A stretch of DNA of 64,000 bases. Origin: Maniola hyperantus (lineage: Eukaryota > Arthropoda > Insecta > Lepidoptera > Nymphalidae). The position numbers were made by a program, and so were the translations under genes. Numbering within the stretch: the stretch's first letter is position 1; each line of letters starts with the position of its first letter. The stretch is from assembly GCF_902806685.2 (NCBI RefSeq), contig NC_048545.1, positions 12,325,852 through 12,389,851 on the forward strand, in the 5' to 3' direction. Below, one piece after another: positions 10,142-20,710 of the stretch. The notes beneath the pieces are model-generated. The model searched no databases. It was not told the DNA's origin and saw only the letters and a list, made by a program, of their open reading frames with translations.

Positions 10142-10590
10142 ATAATTCCACAGACCTGTTTAAATGAAGACTATGTCCTCTATAAGAACACTTAATGCAA
10201 GCACCCATTTCCACAAATATTTCCACCACACGAGCGCTAGACTGCACGCACCTTAGTGCGCGCATGTCCCGCCTCGCCTCTACTCATTATAGTTTCACAG
10301 ACCTGTTTAATTGAAGACTATGTCTTCCTCCATAAGAGCACTTAATGCAAGCACCCATTTCCACAAATATTTCCACCACACGAGCGCTAGGCTGCACGCA
10401 CCTTAGTGCGCGCACGTCCCGCCTCGCCTCTACTCATTATAGTTTCACAGACCTGTTTAATTGAAGACTATGTCTTCCTCCATAAGAGCACTTAATGCAA
10501 GCACCCATTTCCACAAATATTTCCACCACACGAGCGCTAGGCTGCACGCACCTTAGTGCGCGCATGTCCCGCCTCGCCTCTACTCATTAT
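10142..10590. repeat. Tandem array 4, three units of ~150 bp
   Basis: CACAGACCTGTTTAA(A/T)TGAAG recurs near 10147, 10296 and 10446. Units share CACCCATTTCCACAAATATT, ACACGAGCGCTAG and CGCCTCGCCTCTACTCATTA. Units 2 and 3 are almost the same; unit 1 is slightly diverged. Confidence 0.9.
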
Positions 10591-10966
10591 AGGTGTCTAC
10601 CACTATGGTCCTCGTCAGCGTGTTAGAGTCTACGAACGTTAAGTGCTCGCACTTCCATTACACTCACACACAAGAAGCCATATGGTCGACCACCAGTTAA
10701 TTGCTCAGCCCTCGCGGACCACCCCTTGCAATGATAAGGGAATTTGTTCTTTCACATAAGTGTTCGAACTGTGGCCCAACGCAGTAGAGAAACTAATGTC
10801 AAGTGTTTGATTTTGATTCTAACTCCCGCGACCGTCTGGTCCGCAGGCTCCAACCGACTAGAGACAGTTTTCCTCGATAGACTACATTGACTGGCGGCCG
10901 TATGAAAACCGAATTTCTCATGCACCGACTAGACTGACTGACTTACATTGATAAAAAAAATTATAT
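10591..10966. other. Unassigned 3' part of the tandem-repeat block
   Basis: Unique-looking, base composition near 47% GC, no ORF and no repeat that recurs in the window. It ends in a TGACTGACTTACATTG stretch just before the poly-T tract. Confidence 0.3.
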
Positions 10967-11048
10967 ACATAATTTTTTTTTTTTTTTTAATATTATTATT
11001 CTTTTTTTTTTTTTTTTTTTATTTATATTCTTTTTTTTTTTTTTTTTT

Positions 11049-11091
<43 letters not shown>
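10967..11091. repeat. Long interrupted poly-T tract
   Basis: Several T runs, the longest over 40, are broken by short AT interruptions. On the minus strand the open frame is poly-lysine and is not a gene. It could be the poly-A tail of something inserted on the minus strand, but no matching 3' UTR is evident. Confidence 0.85.
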
Positions 11092-11092
<1 letters not shown>

Positions 11093-11766
11093 GTCCCTAT
11101 GTTGTATGTAGGCTATGTTCGTTACAGTATCGGCATAAATCATCCCTAAATGGTCCGTCATGTCATACATAAATTAAATACTATGTACCAACCTACTTAT
11201 TACTACGAAAATATTGGTCTTAAGTACCTACTATTAAAATTTGGCTGAATTTGAAAAGCACATTACAAGCGAAAATTTACCGAACTAAACCAGCTCCTGA
11301 TTATATCCAAACAGTACGTGAGTGGAATAAACAACACTACGGGCATTGATCGTAAGAACTGGCTCGTTCAATATGACCTCCATTGTACCGGGCCCAGCGT
11401 CCCCGTTCGACAATTGGGTTAAAAAATCTTGGCTAAGGCATCTGTCCCATATAAAGCCGGTTATTGCTTTTAAGCTCCATAGTTCATACTTACTACTCTA
11501 GGGTACTAGGGTATACCTAGGTCATAGAGTAAGCATAGGATATTACATGTAGAGGTTCGACGAAGCGTCTAGACAGAGCAATCGTGCGGTAAGTGCGAGA
11601 CGAAGAAGCGACCCGACTAGTTAGGGTCCTACGTTGAACCTCCATTGTACCGGGCAGTTAGGGTCCTGTGTTGAAGCGTCGTCCGTTGTCATTTACCACG
11701 AGATCTGGTTGGCTCCCTTCGGATACGGGATCCTAAAAAAGGAGGTGGTAGGTACTTCTTCAATAA
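11092..11766. other. Unassigned stretch with a duplicated 17-mer
   Basis: CCTCCATTGTACCGGGC occurs near 11379 and 11640. GTTAGGGTCCTACGTTGAA and GTTAGGGTCCTGTGTTGAA are also paired nearby. No ORF or family recognised. Confidence 0.3.
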
Positions 11767-11767
11767 C

Positions 11768-12114
11768 AGTACGTGGCAGAAAGTAATGTACATCAGCCTT
11801 TAGAATGACATTTCGGCTTTTTTTTAAATAGAGATAGCGAGCAGGCGGGTCACTTGATGTTAAGTGATTACCGCCGCACATGAACATTTGCAGCACCAGA
11901 GGAACCGCCGATGCGTTGCCGGCCTTTTAGGAATTTGTTGGTCCCCTAAATAACCCCATGTTGTATCTAGTGTAGTGGCTTTGTAGGGCGTTGTCTCTGT
12001 CACTCATACCTACATGACGTTTTGTCGGTCTCAACGACAGACAGTGCTCTACAAATCTGCTATCTCCTTCTAAAGGTCAACAGGTGTACAGTACTTTCTG
12101 CCGCACATTGTACA
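11768..12114. mobile_element. Fold-back MITE with an internal insertion
   Basis: The ends GTACGTGGCAGAAAGTAATG and CAGTACTTTCTGCCGCAC form an inverted repeat. The inner arms TTGTAGGGCGTTGTCTCTG and GACAGACAGTGCTCTACAAA match the cleaner copy at 26915-27056. About 11820-11990 is a different repeat (GATAGCGAGCAGGCGGGTCA to CCCCATGTTGT) that I recognise as a common lepidopteran fragment. Confidence 0.65.
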
Positions 12115-12294
12115 GCCCATTTGTTAATTCGTTCAGAATGAGATGAAAGATGAAACTTTATCATAATATGCAAATCTAGAGCTCATGAAATACCACATAC
12201 CTACTTAATATAATTAACAAGTACAATACGTTCCCCGGCGAGTTTCCGACCTCATTTCGGCAGAGTGTATGCGACTTAATGCCCATATTTTTAG

Positions 12295-12631
12295 AAAAAA
12301 ACCGGCCAAGTGTGAGTCAGGCTCGCACAACGAGGGTTCCGTACAACAGTCGTATTTTTTCGACATTTTGCACGATAATTCAAAAACTATGATACATAAA
12401 AATAAATAAAAATCTGTTTTAGAATGTACAGATGAAGACCTTTCATATGATACCCCACTTGATATAGTTATCTTATTATTAGTTTATGACCACAATTTAA
12501 TTTTTTTGTGTGATGCAACCCTAAAGTCACGGTTTTCAGATTTTTCCCCAAATGTCAGCTATAAGATCTACTTACCTGCCAAATTTCATGATTCTAGGTC
12601 TACGGGAAGTACCCTGTAGGTTTCTTGACAG

Positions 12632-12663
<32 letters not shown>

Positions 12664-12730
12664 GCAGACAGACAACAAAGTGATCCTATAAGGGTTCCAT
12701 TTTTCCTTTTGAGGTACGGATCCCTAAAAA
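12295..12730 (+). repeat. CGGCCAAG-family repeat, full length
   Basis: This is the reference copy of the family. It starts AAAAAAACCGGCCAAGTGTG, has GAGGGTTCCGTAC near the start, the sentence TGCCAAATTTCATGATTC, a long (GACA)n tract at 12630-12675, and ends GAGGTACGGATCCCTAAAAA. It has no ORF beyond the simple repeat. Confidence 0.85.
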
Positions 12731-12861
12731 CGAGCTCTGCGGCAAATATAGCGCTAATATTTAAAATTGAATTTTCTATGGATGCAGCTTCACTGTCGGC
12801 CGTAGTTACGAGTACTTAGGTACAGTAGGAGATACGATCTACATGCATTTTTATGACCTAG

Positions 12862-13006
12862 CCCTCTAACAAATAAACCTGGAATAGCGGTGGAATAGTT
12901 ATACTCTGTTTTGTCTTTTGCATTCAAATGTCAAATTACTGATGACAGAGAAAGACAAAACAGAGTATAATTATCCACCGCTATTCCAGGTTTATTTGTT
13001 AGAGGG
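12862..13006. mobile_element. Fold-back MITE with 56-bp near-perfect arms
   Basis: The left arm CCCTCTAACAAATAAACCTG continues to TTTTGTCTTTT, and the right arm is its inverted copy ending TTTGTTAGAGGG, with one mismatch and one indel. A 31-bp loop separates them. TA occurs next to each end, so a mariner-like target duplication is possible but not proven. Confidence 0.8.
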
Positions 13007-13063
13007 TAAGTATTTTTCAGTTCTACTTAAGTACCTAAGTATATCAGCTGTAGTTCAATTTCG

Positions 13064-13222
13064 TAAAACCTGCACCAATCATCATTACAATCGCAATTGT
13101 TGAGATTGGCTGAATTTATGGTATTCTTGTTGCAACAATACATTGTAGCCAATAGTGAGCGAGCGTCAACCAATCAGAGGTGATTGCGATCGTGACATTG
13201 TAGCTGCCATTCTACCGCAATC
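13064..13222 (+). repeat. 155-bp AT-rich repeat, copy 1 of a tandem pair
   Basis: It runs AAAACCTGCACCAATCATC, TTGTTGCAACAATACATTGT, GCCAATAGTGAGCGAGCG, GATTGCGATCGTGACATTGT, ending CCGCAATCG. The same unit repeats 180 bp downstream. Confidence 0.8.
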
Positions 13223-13243
13223 GTGCACATTAGGGGGATTGTC

Positions 13244-13398
13244 TAAAACCTGCATCAATCATTATTACAATCTCAATTGTTCTGATTGGCTGAATTTGTG
13301 CGATTCTTGTTGCAACAATGCATTGTGGCCAATAGTGAGCGAGCATTAACCAATCAGAGATGATTGCGATCGTGACATTGTAGCTGTCAAACAACCGC
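13244..13398 (+). repeat. 155-bp AT-rich repeat, copy 2 of a tandem pair
   Basis: It matches 13064-13222 with about one change in fifteen. The two are direct repeats separated by GTGCACATTAGGGGGATTG. A third, inverted copy is at 5805-5965. Confidence 0.8.
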
Positions 13399-13440
13399 GG
13401 TAGGGCCCCTGGTTCAACACCACCTGAACTTACCTATAAA

Positions 13441-13572
13441 TTGATAAAAAGCCTATTCCCCGGGATGCAAGCTGTCTCTGTACCATATTTTGTCAAAATC
13501 GGTGGAACGGATGGGCCATGAAAAGCTAACAGACAAACAGACACATTTTCGCATTTATAATATTAGTATGGA
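13441..13572 (-). mobile_element. Helitron family B, 5' half
   Basis: The minus strand starts TCCATACTAATATTATAAAT and reaches CCGGGGAATAGGC. The 3' half, hairpin and CTAG are missing. Confidence 0.75.
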
Positions 13573-13821
13573 GGATGAAACATACATATTTGGAGACCAG
13601 CTTTGGAATGCGGCAATGGGCAAGCCCATTCAACTACTCGCTTGAACAAAAATTGCTCCCATCTTCCGGAGTTGTGCTATAAAAACGTAGCGTAGAGATC
13701 TTTTGGAAATAATGAAGCTACTCTAAATACGCGATGGCAGCCATTTTATTCTCACTAGCGTTTGATTGCAACCCCCAGGCGATAGAGTATTTTTTTTTAA
13801 ACTTATTTAAATGGGGAGTAG

Positions 13822-13982
13822 TTTTTAGGGTTCCGTACCTCAAAAGGAAAAACGGAACCCTTAAAGGGTCACTTTGTTGTCTATCGGTCTGTCAAGAAAC
13901 CTACAGGGTACTTCCCGTTGACCTAGAAATTAGAATCATGAAATTTGGTAGGCAGGTAGGTCTTATAGCAGACATGACAAAC
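13822..13982 (-). repeat. CGGCCAAG-family repeat, 3' part
   Basis: It starts TTTTTAGGGTTCCGTACCTC on the plus strand and follows the family through the (GTCT) region to TTATAGCAGACATGAC, where the match ends. Confidence 0.8.
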
Positions 13983-14566
13983 ATTCAACAAATTTAGATT
14001 CAACATTGAAAAGAAAAGTTTTTTAGCTTGGCAAGTAGGTAGGTATAGGTATAAAAAGAATACAAAAACGTACCCGCATTTTCTTATTGACCTGAGATTT
14101 CTCGCAGATTAAGCTTTCGAGAAATACGGATTTGCAAATTATAAAACGTTGGAAAATTCACGGAATGTAAAAGCCAAACTTCTCAGAAAATCACATTAGC
14201 GGTTTTCTATATTTTTGCGCTGGTATATATATACCTACCTATGGTATATTTTGGTTTCCTTCAGAAAGTAGTATTTTAGAAAAATTTAATAGGTAGGTAG
14301 GTACATGACATAAAAATACTTGGAAAGTACCGAAAAAAGATTTTCCAAGCAAATCTTGTCCTTAATCTGTTGCATTCGACAACGACACGACAATGACATG
14401 GCAACGACAAGGCAACGACAATTCAACGACATGACAACCACATCTAAAACTACGTTATAAACCTAAATAATTAATTAAAAAATATAATCTAAGAGAGAAC
14501 CTGCACGCAAAATCTCAAGCTTCTAGATTCAACAGTTTGAGCTGTTCTCCTATTATAATAAAGAAT
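13983..14566. other. AT-rich, no feature recognised
   Basis: It contains short direct echoes of AACGACA at 14380-14430 (a degenerate microsatellite) and TAGGTAGGTAGG motifs. No ORF, no match to other repeats here. Confidence 0.3.
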
Positions 14567-14992
14567 TTGTCACACAGAACGCGTACATAAATACGCGTCA
14601 TGATGTCAAGGACATGGCGTATTAGCGTCGCGTATTTTAGATGTATTTAGAGGTAAGTACCTATAACAGCCTGTTATTCGTCCAAACATTTTACGTATAC
14701 TTAATTTATTACATATTCAAGCGTCTAGCCGGCACATCATTATATCAGTGAATTTTTTGTCACGATTGGCCACCCCTAATATCTGACCGCCCAAAGCCCG
14801 GGCCTACACTGAGCCTCAGGGCAAATCTGCCACTACGACCCGACGCTGCGAGGTCGCCTTTCCAGCACCTAGAATAGAACAACTCAAAGCACAGATAATA
14901 CGCACAGCGTAGATATTATAGCGCGACGCTGTATGCGTCTTGAGTACGCGCGCTAAGTAGGTAGGTACTCCGTACGCGTTGTGTTTGACAAA
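14567..14992. mobile_element. Possible MITE with ACGCGTAC ends
   Basis: TTTGTCACACAGAACGCGTAC on the left and GTACGCGTTGTGTTTGACAA on the right form an imperfect ~20-bp terminal inverted repeat. Inner CGCG-rich words (TACGCGTC, AGCGTCGCGTATT) support a subterminal inverted structure. A small RTE fragment (GCGAGGTCGCCTTTCCAGC) lies inside near 14848. Confidence 0.4.
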
Positions 14993-16260
14993 AGCTTTAA
15001 AGAAAATTGAGTCAAAATTATTATTAATTAAGTAAAACTATACAAGTTACAAAGAAAAGAAACATAATCTCTTTAAACACAACCTTCGCCATGACATTGC
15101 AACAGGCTTGCGTTTAGCCAGTAGGTGCCTGCTAAATCTTTACACAGAAAAACTTATGCGTCATAGAAAATATTGCCCTAACAATATTATCGTTGGAGAG
15201 GTACGTACGGCACATGAATGGGGCTTCAAATAACTCGATTTGCAAACCTTCCTGACGCTTTTACTAGGGTTTCTTTTCAGTAGAGACGTGGCGTGGTACT
15301 TATTATACACTATACAGGTAAACGTATAGTTAGGTGTTTACATAATAGACGTTAGTTTGCTATAACTTCAGACTTGGACTTTTGAAAATATATATAGTGG
15401 AAAAATTAATTTCATCGCTGAGTCAGCGTTGAATTAAAGGCTGAGGGTTTTATTGTTTTACGAGGAATTAGCTTAAAATTCTATTTCGCTAAAACAGACA
15501 AATCGCTATGGTGCACTTAGAGAAACTGCCCTCTCACTGCTAATCGAAAACGTAGGTACATGAAAAGCAAGCCACCAATACGCACCGTCGTCACCACCAC
15601 GCAAAACCACATGAATCCTCCAAAATACACTCAACGCACGTTTCAATCTGACACCGGAGCATCCTCAGCAGATGTAGAACTTTGCAAAGTGTAAAGAACT
15701 AAAAGTAAAGCAAAGTTAGCGAAGCTGATTTTTTTCGATTTCCTCACCCATTGAATTACCCAGCGAGTTCCATACATTGAGAGCTGGAAGGCGGAAGCAT
15801 AAAAAATAAGAAAATGTAAGGTTGCCCAAGGAAAACTATTCAAGGGTCAGGGTTGCCGCGCTTAAGGTTTCACTTAGGCGATATTTATATTCACACTCAT
15901 CTGCTATCCAAATGAGTTCGATAACAATCGAGAACAGGAAGCATCCATAAAGCAAAAATGGAGAGTTGCCTCAGGAAATTCGGTCAAGTGTCAGAGTTAC
16001 CGCGTTTTAAAGTTTGAACTTGAACGAGCTTTGAAGTTGCAGATGCGTAAAAAATCGAAAACAAAAATCGGTTACATACTTTAACTTTAATCAAAGGTTG
16101 CCTTGAATTGATTTCCTTGGACAAACCCATTCGAGGTAGGTGTATTAGGTCTACGACGCGGCATTGACTCCGAGTGACCTACTTACGCAACGTTCGTTGA
16201 CCTCTAGCGTCAGTGAGATGTTTTATTTACAATATATCATAAACTTTTACAAAATTATAG
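14993..16260. other. Unassigned, with a diverged direct repeat
   Basis: About 15779-15871 and 15929-16016 align as a loose duplication (GAGAGCTGGAAGGCGGAAGC against GAGAACAGGAAGCATCC, then GGTTGCCCAAGGAAAACTATTC against AGTTGCCTCAGGAAATTCGGTC). No frame is kept between them. The rest has no recognised repeat or gene. Confidence 0.35.
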
Positions 16261-16265
16261 GATTT

Positions 16266-16686
16266 TGATCCGGACCTCAAAAGGAAAAACGGAACCCTTA
16301 TAGGATCACTTTGTTGTCTGTCTGTCAGTGCGTCATGAAACCTACAGGGTACTTCTCGTTGACCTAGAATCATGAAGTTTGGCAGGTAGGTAGATCTTAT
16401 AGCTGGCATTAGGGGAAAAATCTGAAAACCGTGAATTTGTGGTTACATCACACAAAAAAAAAATCGTGGCCATAAACTAATAATTAGTATTTTCAATTTT
16501 CGAAGTAAGATAACTATATCAAGTGGGAAATCATATGAAAGGGTTTTACCCGTACATTCTAAAACAGATTTTTATTTATTTTTATGCGTCATAGTTTTTG
16601 AATTATCGTGCAAAATGTCGAAAAAATACGACTGTTGTACGGAACCCTCGTTGCGCGAGCTTGACTCGCACTTGGCCGGTTTTTTG
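16266..16686 (-). repeat. CGGCCAAG-family repeat, full length
   Basis: The plus strand shows the family reversed: ACCTCAAAAGGAAAAACGG, TTGTTGTCTGTCTGTC, then GTACGGAACCCTCG and GCACTTGGCCGGTTTTTT. Length and order match the copy at 12295. Confidence 0.85.
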
Positions 16687-16689
16687 TGG

Positions 16690-16775
16690 TACCTATCATA
16701 TCGTTATCATATCATCAGTAGGTACTATCACCTGTCTTCGTTTTAACTAGCGTTCTGGTTACACCCTGTACGTTT
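16690..16775 (-). mobile_element. Half MITE of the AACCAGAACG family
   Basis: CATCAGTAGGTACTATCACC, TGTCTTCGTTTTAACTAGCG and TTCTGGTTACACCC match the left end of 42614-42983 in reverse. The other end is absent. Confidence 0.55.
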
Positions 16776-17139
16776 CACGCACACAACCGTGCTTTGTCTT
16801 CACTTTTTAAAATAAATACAATTGTATGATATTTGCCTATTTTGAAATTTATAATTATCTCTGGGTAGAGATATGGTATAGATGCCTACCCTCCATAGAT
16901 ATAGATATAGGTAGGTACCTATTACCTACCCTCCGTACAGATAGGTAGATACAGGCCGGCCACCAGTGTCGCTAAGTTTACGCAACATTTTATGGCGATG
17001 AATCAAAGTAGGTAGGTAATCAAATTAATATGTCAAGGTTTGTTTATCCGCTTTCACATAAAGACGATATTATAACCGAGCTATATTATTTTACAATATG
17101 AGTCGTGTTGCTTATAATATTGAGCTAAATAAAATGTTT

Positions 17140-17305
17140 TATTATCATCCTCCTCTCAGAATGGGAAGGGCTTAGGTTAGGTTACAGTCCACTACGCTGG
17201 AAAATTGGCCAGCGTAGTGGACTACGACCTAAGTGGCCAGCATATTATACACTGAAATCCTGAAAGAGAGCCTCTGCTCAGTAGTGGGCCGGGCGATGGA
17301 TTGAA
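17140..17305 (+). repeat. GGCCGG-tailed repeat with perfect 15-bp hairpin
   Basis: This copy of the 2490-2918 family contains AGTCCACTACGCTGG and its exact inverse CCAGCGTAGTGGACT with an 8-base loop, then CTCAGTAGTGGGCCGGGCGAT. In other copies only one half of this hairpin is present, so here it was duplicated and inverted. Confidence 0.65.
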
Positions 17306-17504
17306 ATTATCAATAATTTATTTCTACAATACAAGAGAAAAAATCTAAAAACGTACAAAACAATAAGCAATCGAAAAATGTTAATTTCAGTTTATAAAAT
17401 TATATAATAAATTTTATAATTCATTTTACAGATTTAATTTTTTATCTGTTCTACAAAATATTCGAAACGCACGACGCTGATGACATCATGATGAATTCCG
17501 TCTG

Positions 17505-17581
17505 TGACGTCACATGCATTGAAATTGTAATGTATATTTCACTAAAAAAAACACCGTAGCTTACCAATCTGTGTGACGTCA
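17505..17581. promoter_or_regulatory. Two extended CRE palindromes (TGTGACGTCAC)
   Basis: GTGACGTCAC occurs at 17504-17513 and 17573-17582; a half-related TGACATCA is at 17481-17488. CREB/ATF-type sites fit the consensus exactly. There is no adjacent gene start that I can identify. Confidence 0.3.
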
Positions 17582-17710
17582 CGATAGCTCATGAACCTAA
17601 AAAGATGACGGGTATAGCAAGCGGGTAGCGTTTTGGGGGCGAAATTTGAAATGCAAAATTGAAATCAATTTTTATTGCACTTATCGATCGAATAAATATT
17701 TTATTAATGA

Positions 17711-17931
17711 CTAGATGATGCCCGCGACTTCGTTCGCGTGGATTTAGGTTTTTATAATCCCGTGGGAACTCTTTAATTTTCCGGGATAAAAAGTAGCCTA
17801 TGTCCTTCCCCGGGATATAAGCTAACTCTGTACCAAATTTCATCAAAATCGGTTGAACGGTTGGGCCGTGAAAAGCTAGCAAACAGACAGACAGACAGAC
17901 ACACTTTCGCATTTATAATATTAAGTATGGA
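17711..17931 (-). mobile_element. Non-autonomous Helitron, family B, full length
   Basis: The minus strand starts TCCATACTTAATATTATAA and ends with hairpin CGCGAACGAAGTCGCG, GGCATCATCTAG, then T. The (GTCT)n tract is near the 5' end. This is a well-preserved copy. Confidence 0.9.
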
Positions 17932-18600
17932 TTAAGTAGTATGGATTATCAGTTATCACTTAAATAGGATAAAATTAAGACGCTTCTCACAAAGGGTAAA
18001 ATACCCTATTACAACAATCAAATAATCGCTAAATACCGTCGAAGATGGTGTAACAGTGTACCAAACGACATAGTTAACACAGAAACAAATTTCAGCAGTT
18101 AAACATAGCGTTTCATTTAGAACAAGAGGTTCCTAAGCGGGCTATAAATGTTGCGTCTTGCTGTAAATCTCGATGACAAGTGTAGCCACTAGCCAGGCAG
18201 TGTGTGCACACTCAATTTCGTCATTCGAATCACCTTCAATTGCAGTCTGCAGTCCCAACGGACTACGACTAAGTAATTAGCATCCAACACGACCGCAGAG
18301 AAATCAACCGCAGGAAAACAGGCCAGTTATACAACTGCACTATATGTGCAAACTTGCCAAATATACTGCCCGTTTAAGAGAGCTTTTGAGCTATGAGGAT
18401 ATTTAGATATTCCATCTGAGCAAAGCCAGAGCAGGTCCGTTAGTGTAAAATTATGATCACATTGAGGTGTTTTATGAGTGTGTTGCTTGGCAACTTGCTG
18501 CTTATTAGGTAACCATAACAATGTCAAAGTATAATTAAATCTATAACTAGTCGTAAATCTAGCCGGTTTGCGAGAGCTTTTAGAACTAAGAGACAAGAGT
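17932..18600. other. AT-rich, no feature recognised
   Basis: Open frames here are under 90 codons and unrecognisable. CGAGAGCTTTTAGAAC (about 18570) and AAGAGAGCTTTTGAGC (about 18376) are a faint direct echo. Confidence 0.25.
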
Positions 18601-19487
18601 GCAATAATTGCGAACCGTCGCGCTCGAAGACAGCAACACAGTGGATTGCGCGGCTACCCGGGGAGGGGGCGCCAGGCTCCAGGGCTGAAGCTTACATAAC
18701 GCTGGGGAAAGCGGATGTACTGCCCCGGCGATTTGCCGTCCCTTTCGCGCATTGTTAGGGCGAGGGTGGAACGGACGGGAATTTTCCCTTGAATTTATTT
18801 TTAAAGTAAAATTTCTTTAGACGTGACTTGAGAGATTGTATGAGACTAGTTCATACGAAATTAACTTTCACAAGTCACTGACGCCGAAAATGGCCGCCAA
18901 ACAGTTCAGATGATTTGAGCCGTTCTTATAATAATGTCGAGGTGGTATCAATTAATTAGCTTCTATTGGGAAAAATCAAGCCTCATTTTTTTGTCTAAAT
19001 AATAATGGAAACCTTAGTGCAAAATTTTAGCTTTCTAGTCCAAGGGTTTGAGCTGGGCATTGATGAGTTAGTCAGTGAGTGAGGCTTTTTATTGTATCAT
19101 GAGATTATTATGATGCATGACTTTACTCATTTATTATTTCAAATGTGAGCTTTTTCTTTCATAGGTATCTTCTAATTACTTAGGTACCTATGAAAATTTG
19201 TGATTAGCTATACATTTTTTTAAATTAATTTAGAATATGGATACCTACAATCGACTCTATCGAAGTTCGTTAAAAACCAAGTTTATGAGTTAATCAAATT
19301 AAGAACATTCACTGATCGTCAGCCGATAATTGCATAATGACTTAATTACGTCAACAGCCGCCTCAGTCGTCGGAAAATCAGTAGCAATGTGGACGTCGCG
19401 TTACCTCGCCCCGCACATGTGCCGATTGCGCTGACATTTACGTAGTGAGCCTCGTGCCGCCGCATAGACGCGCGTCTGTACACGCCT
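18601..19487. other. Partly GC-rich stretch upstream of a possible promoter
   Basis: 18620-18780 and 19370-19480 rise well above the local GC level (GGCTACCCGGGGAGGGGGCG; CCTCGCCCCGCACATGTGC). They carry no ORF and match no repeat in this window, so they may be unique host sequence. Confidence 0.3.
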
Positions 19488-19684
19488 TTAAATACAAATC
19501 CGAATTTCGAACGCAAATTTTTTTTTTCGCAACACAGTTAAGGTGCTTTTTATGTCCGGATCTCGTATGTAACAGTGTTTTTTTAATTAATAAAAAGTTA
19601 AAAGTTCTAAGTTTTTTTTAATGAAATTAGTTGGAAGTGGATGCTTGACTTTTCCCGGGATTGCTATAGCAACGGATGACGTCA
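19488..19684 (+). promoter_or_regulatory. Candidate promoter: TATA-like, X-box and CRE
   Basis: CCTTTAAATAC (about 19489) is TATA-like. ATTGCTATAGCAAC at 19660-19673 fits the RFX X-box pattern (RYYNYY, 2-base spacer, RRNRAC), and TGACGTCA follows at 19677-19684. An X-box next to a CRE is a known regulatory pairing in animals. No coding exon can be tied to it, so the direction and gene are unknown. Confidence 0.3.
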
Positions 19685-20187
19685 AGTAACAAGTTCAGGG
19701 GCGGTTGGTGCATTTTGGTTCAATAATCATCCCTAGTGCTGCTTTGTTCCCGTCTCGTTTTTGTTTACGTTTCGGATAAAAAGGTTTGTGTTTTTCAGAA
19801 ACATTAAAAAATAAACTTAAATAATTAGTAAAAAACCTTTCATTGATTTGGTGATTCATTGTGTTCGCTTGTTAGTTAGGTATTACTTATTAATATTTAA
19901 TTGAGCTAACTACCTATGTACCTATACATAAGTGAATAAGTAATTAAGAGACGTTTTGTTAGGCGAGATAATACATAAAGATTTCTTTCGCAACAAAAAT
20001 CACGTTGCTTCAAAAGTGAAAGTTTGCTGGACATTTCTAAAAAATCTGTATTATTTCATAGAAAATCGCATATTAGGACATTAGGAAAAAAATTAGGTAC
20101 ATTTCGTACCTAATTTTTTTCGTAATGTCATAGCATACCTACCACCGTAATTGGCATTACTTGTAGACAGACAGCTATACATGTAGG

Positions 20188-20402
20188 TATAGTACGGGAC
20201 AGGTCGAGATGGCAATCGGGGTATGAGGCGGGGGGACGCCCTGCACATCTGCACATCACTAATACGAGATGGTAGTGGGGGTGGGGACGCCCCGCAAACC
20301 CGCACAGCCCCCGCGCTAACCCGGTGCAGGACAGCGCGGGTGCCGTGTGGGTGTACGGGGCCCTATTACCCCGATTGACATCTCGACCTGTCGCGTGCTA
20401 TA
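20188..20402. mobile_element. GC-rich MITE (GCGACAGGTCGAG family), full length
   Basis: Terminal inverted repeats are TATAGTACGGGACAGGTCGA on the left and the inverse of TCTCGACCTGTCGCGTGCTA on the right, each followed inwards by AATCGGGG/CCCCGATT. The centre is very GC-rich (GGGGACGCCCCGC, CCCCCGCGCTAACCCGG). No ORF. Confidence 0.85.
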
Positions 20403-20710
20403 GGTACTTCACCTAAGTACAATTCTAGATGTACATGTACGTGTTCTATTCTATTCTTACTATAGGTAGTTAACGAGTTGAACAAGTCCCTTCAGGACTG
20501 TCACAGACGTACAAGGACGAATCGAACAATGAATCACACTAGAATTTACGTTCGTACTTACTGACAATGCTAAGATTGTTAGACAATACCTACCTGTTAT
20601 ACCTAGAAGTTGCGTGCAAGTCACAGAGGCATAAAAGCACTTCTTACTTTAGTAAAAATAGCTCAGTGCTCATTCTTCATTATGATCTGTCAATAAATAT
20701 CTATATCTAA

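Noticed and set aside
7905..10590. Regular repeats that might suggest a CRISPR array
   Set aside because: Units are 100-355 bp long, directly adjacent and repeated over their whole length. There are no short repeats with unique spacers, and the genome is animal.
10961..11170. Lysine-rich open frame on the minus strand
   Set aside because: It is only the translation of the poly-T/poly-A tract.
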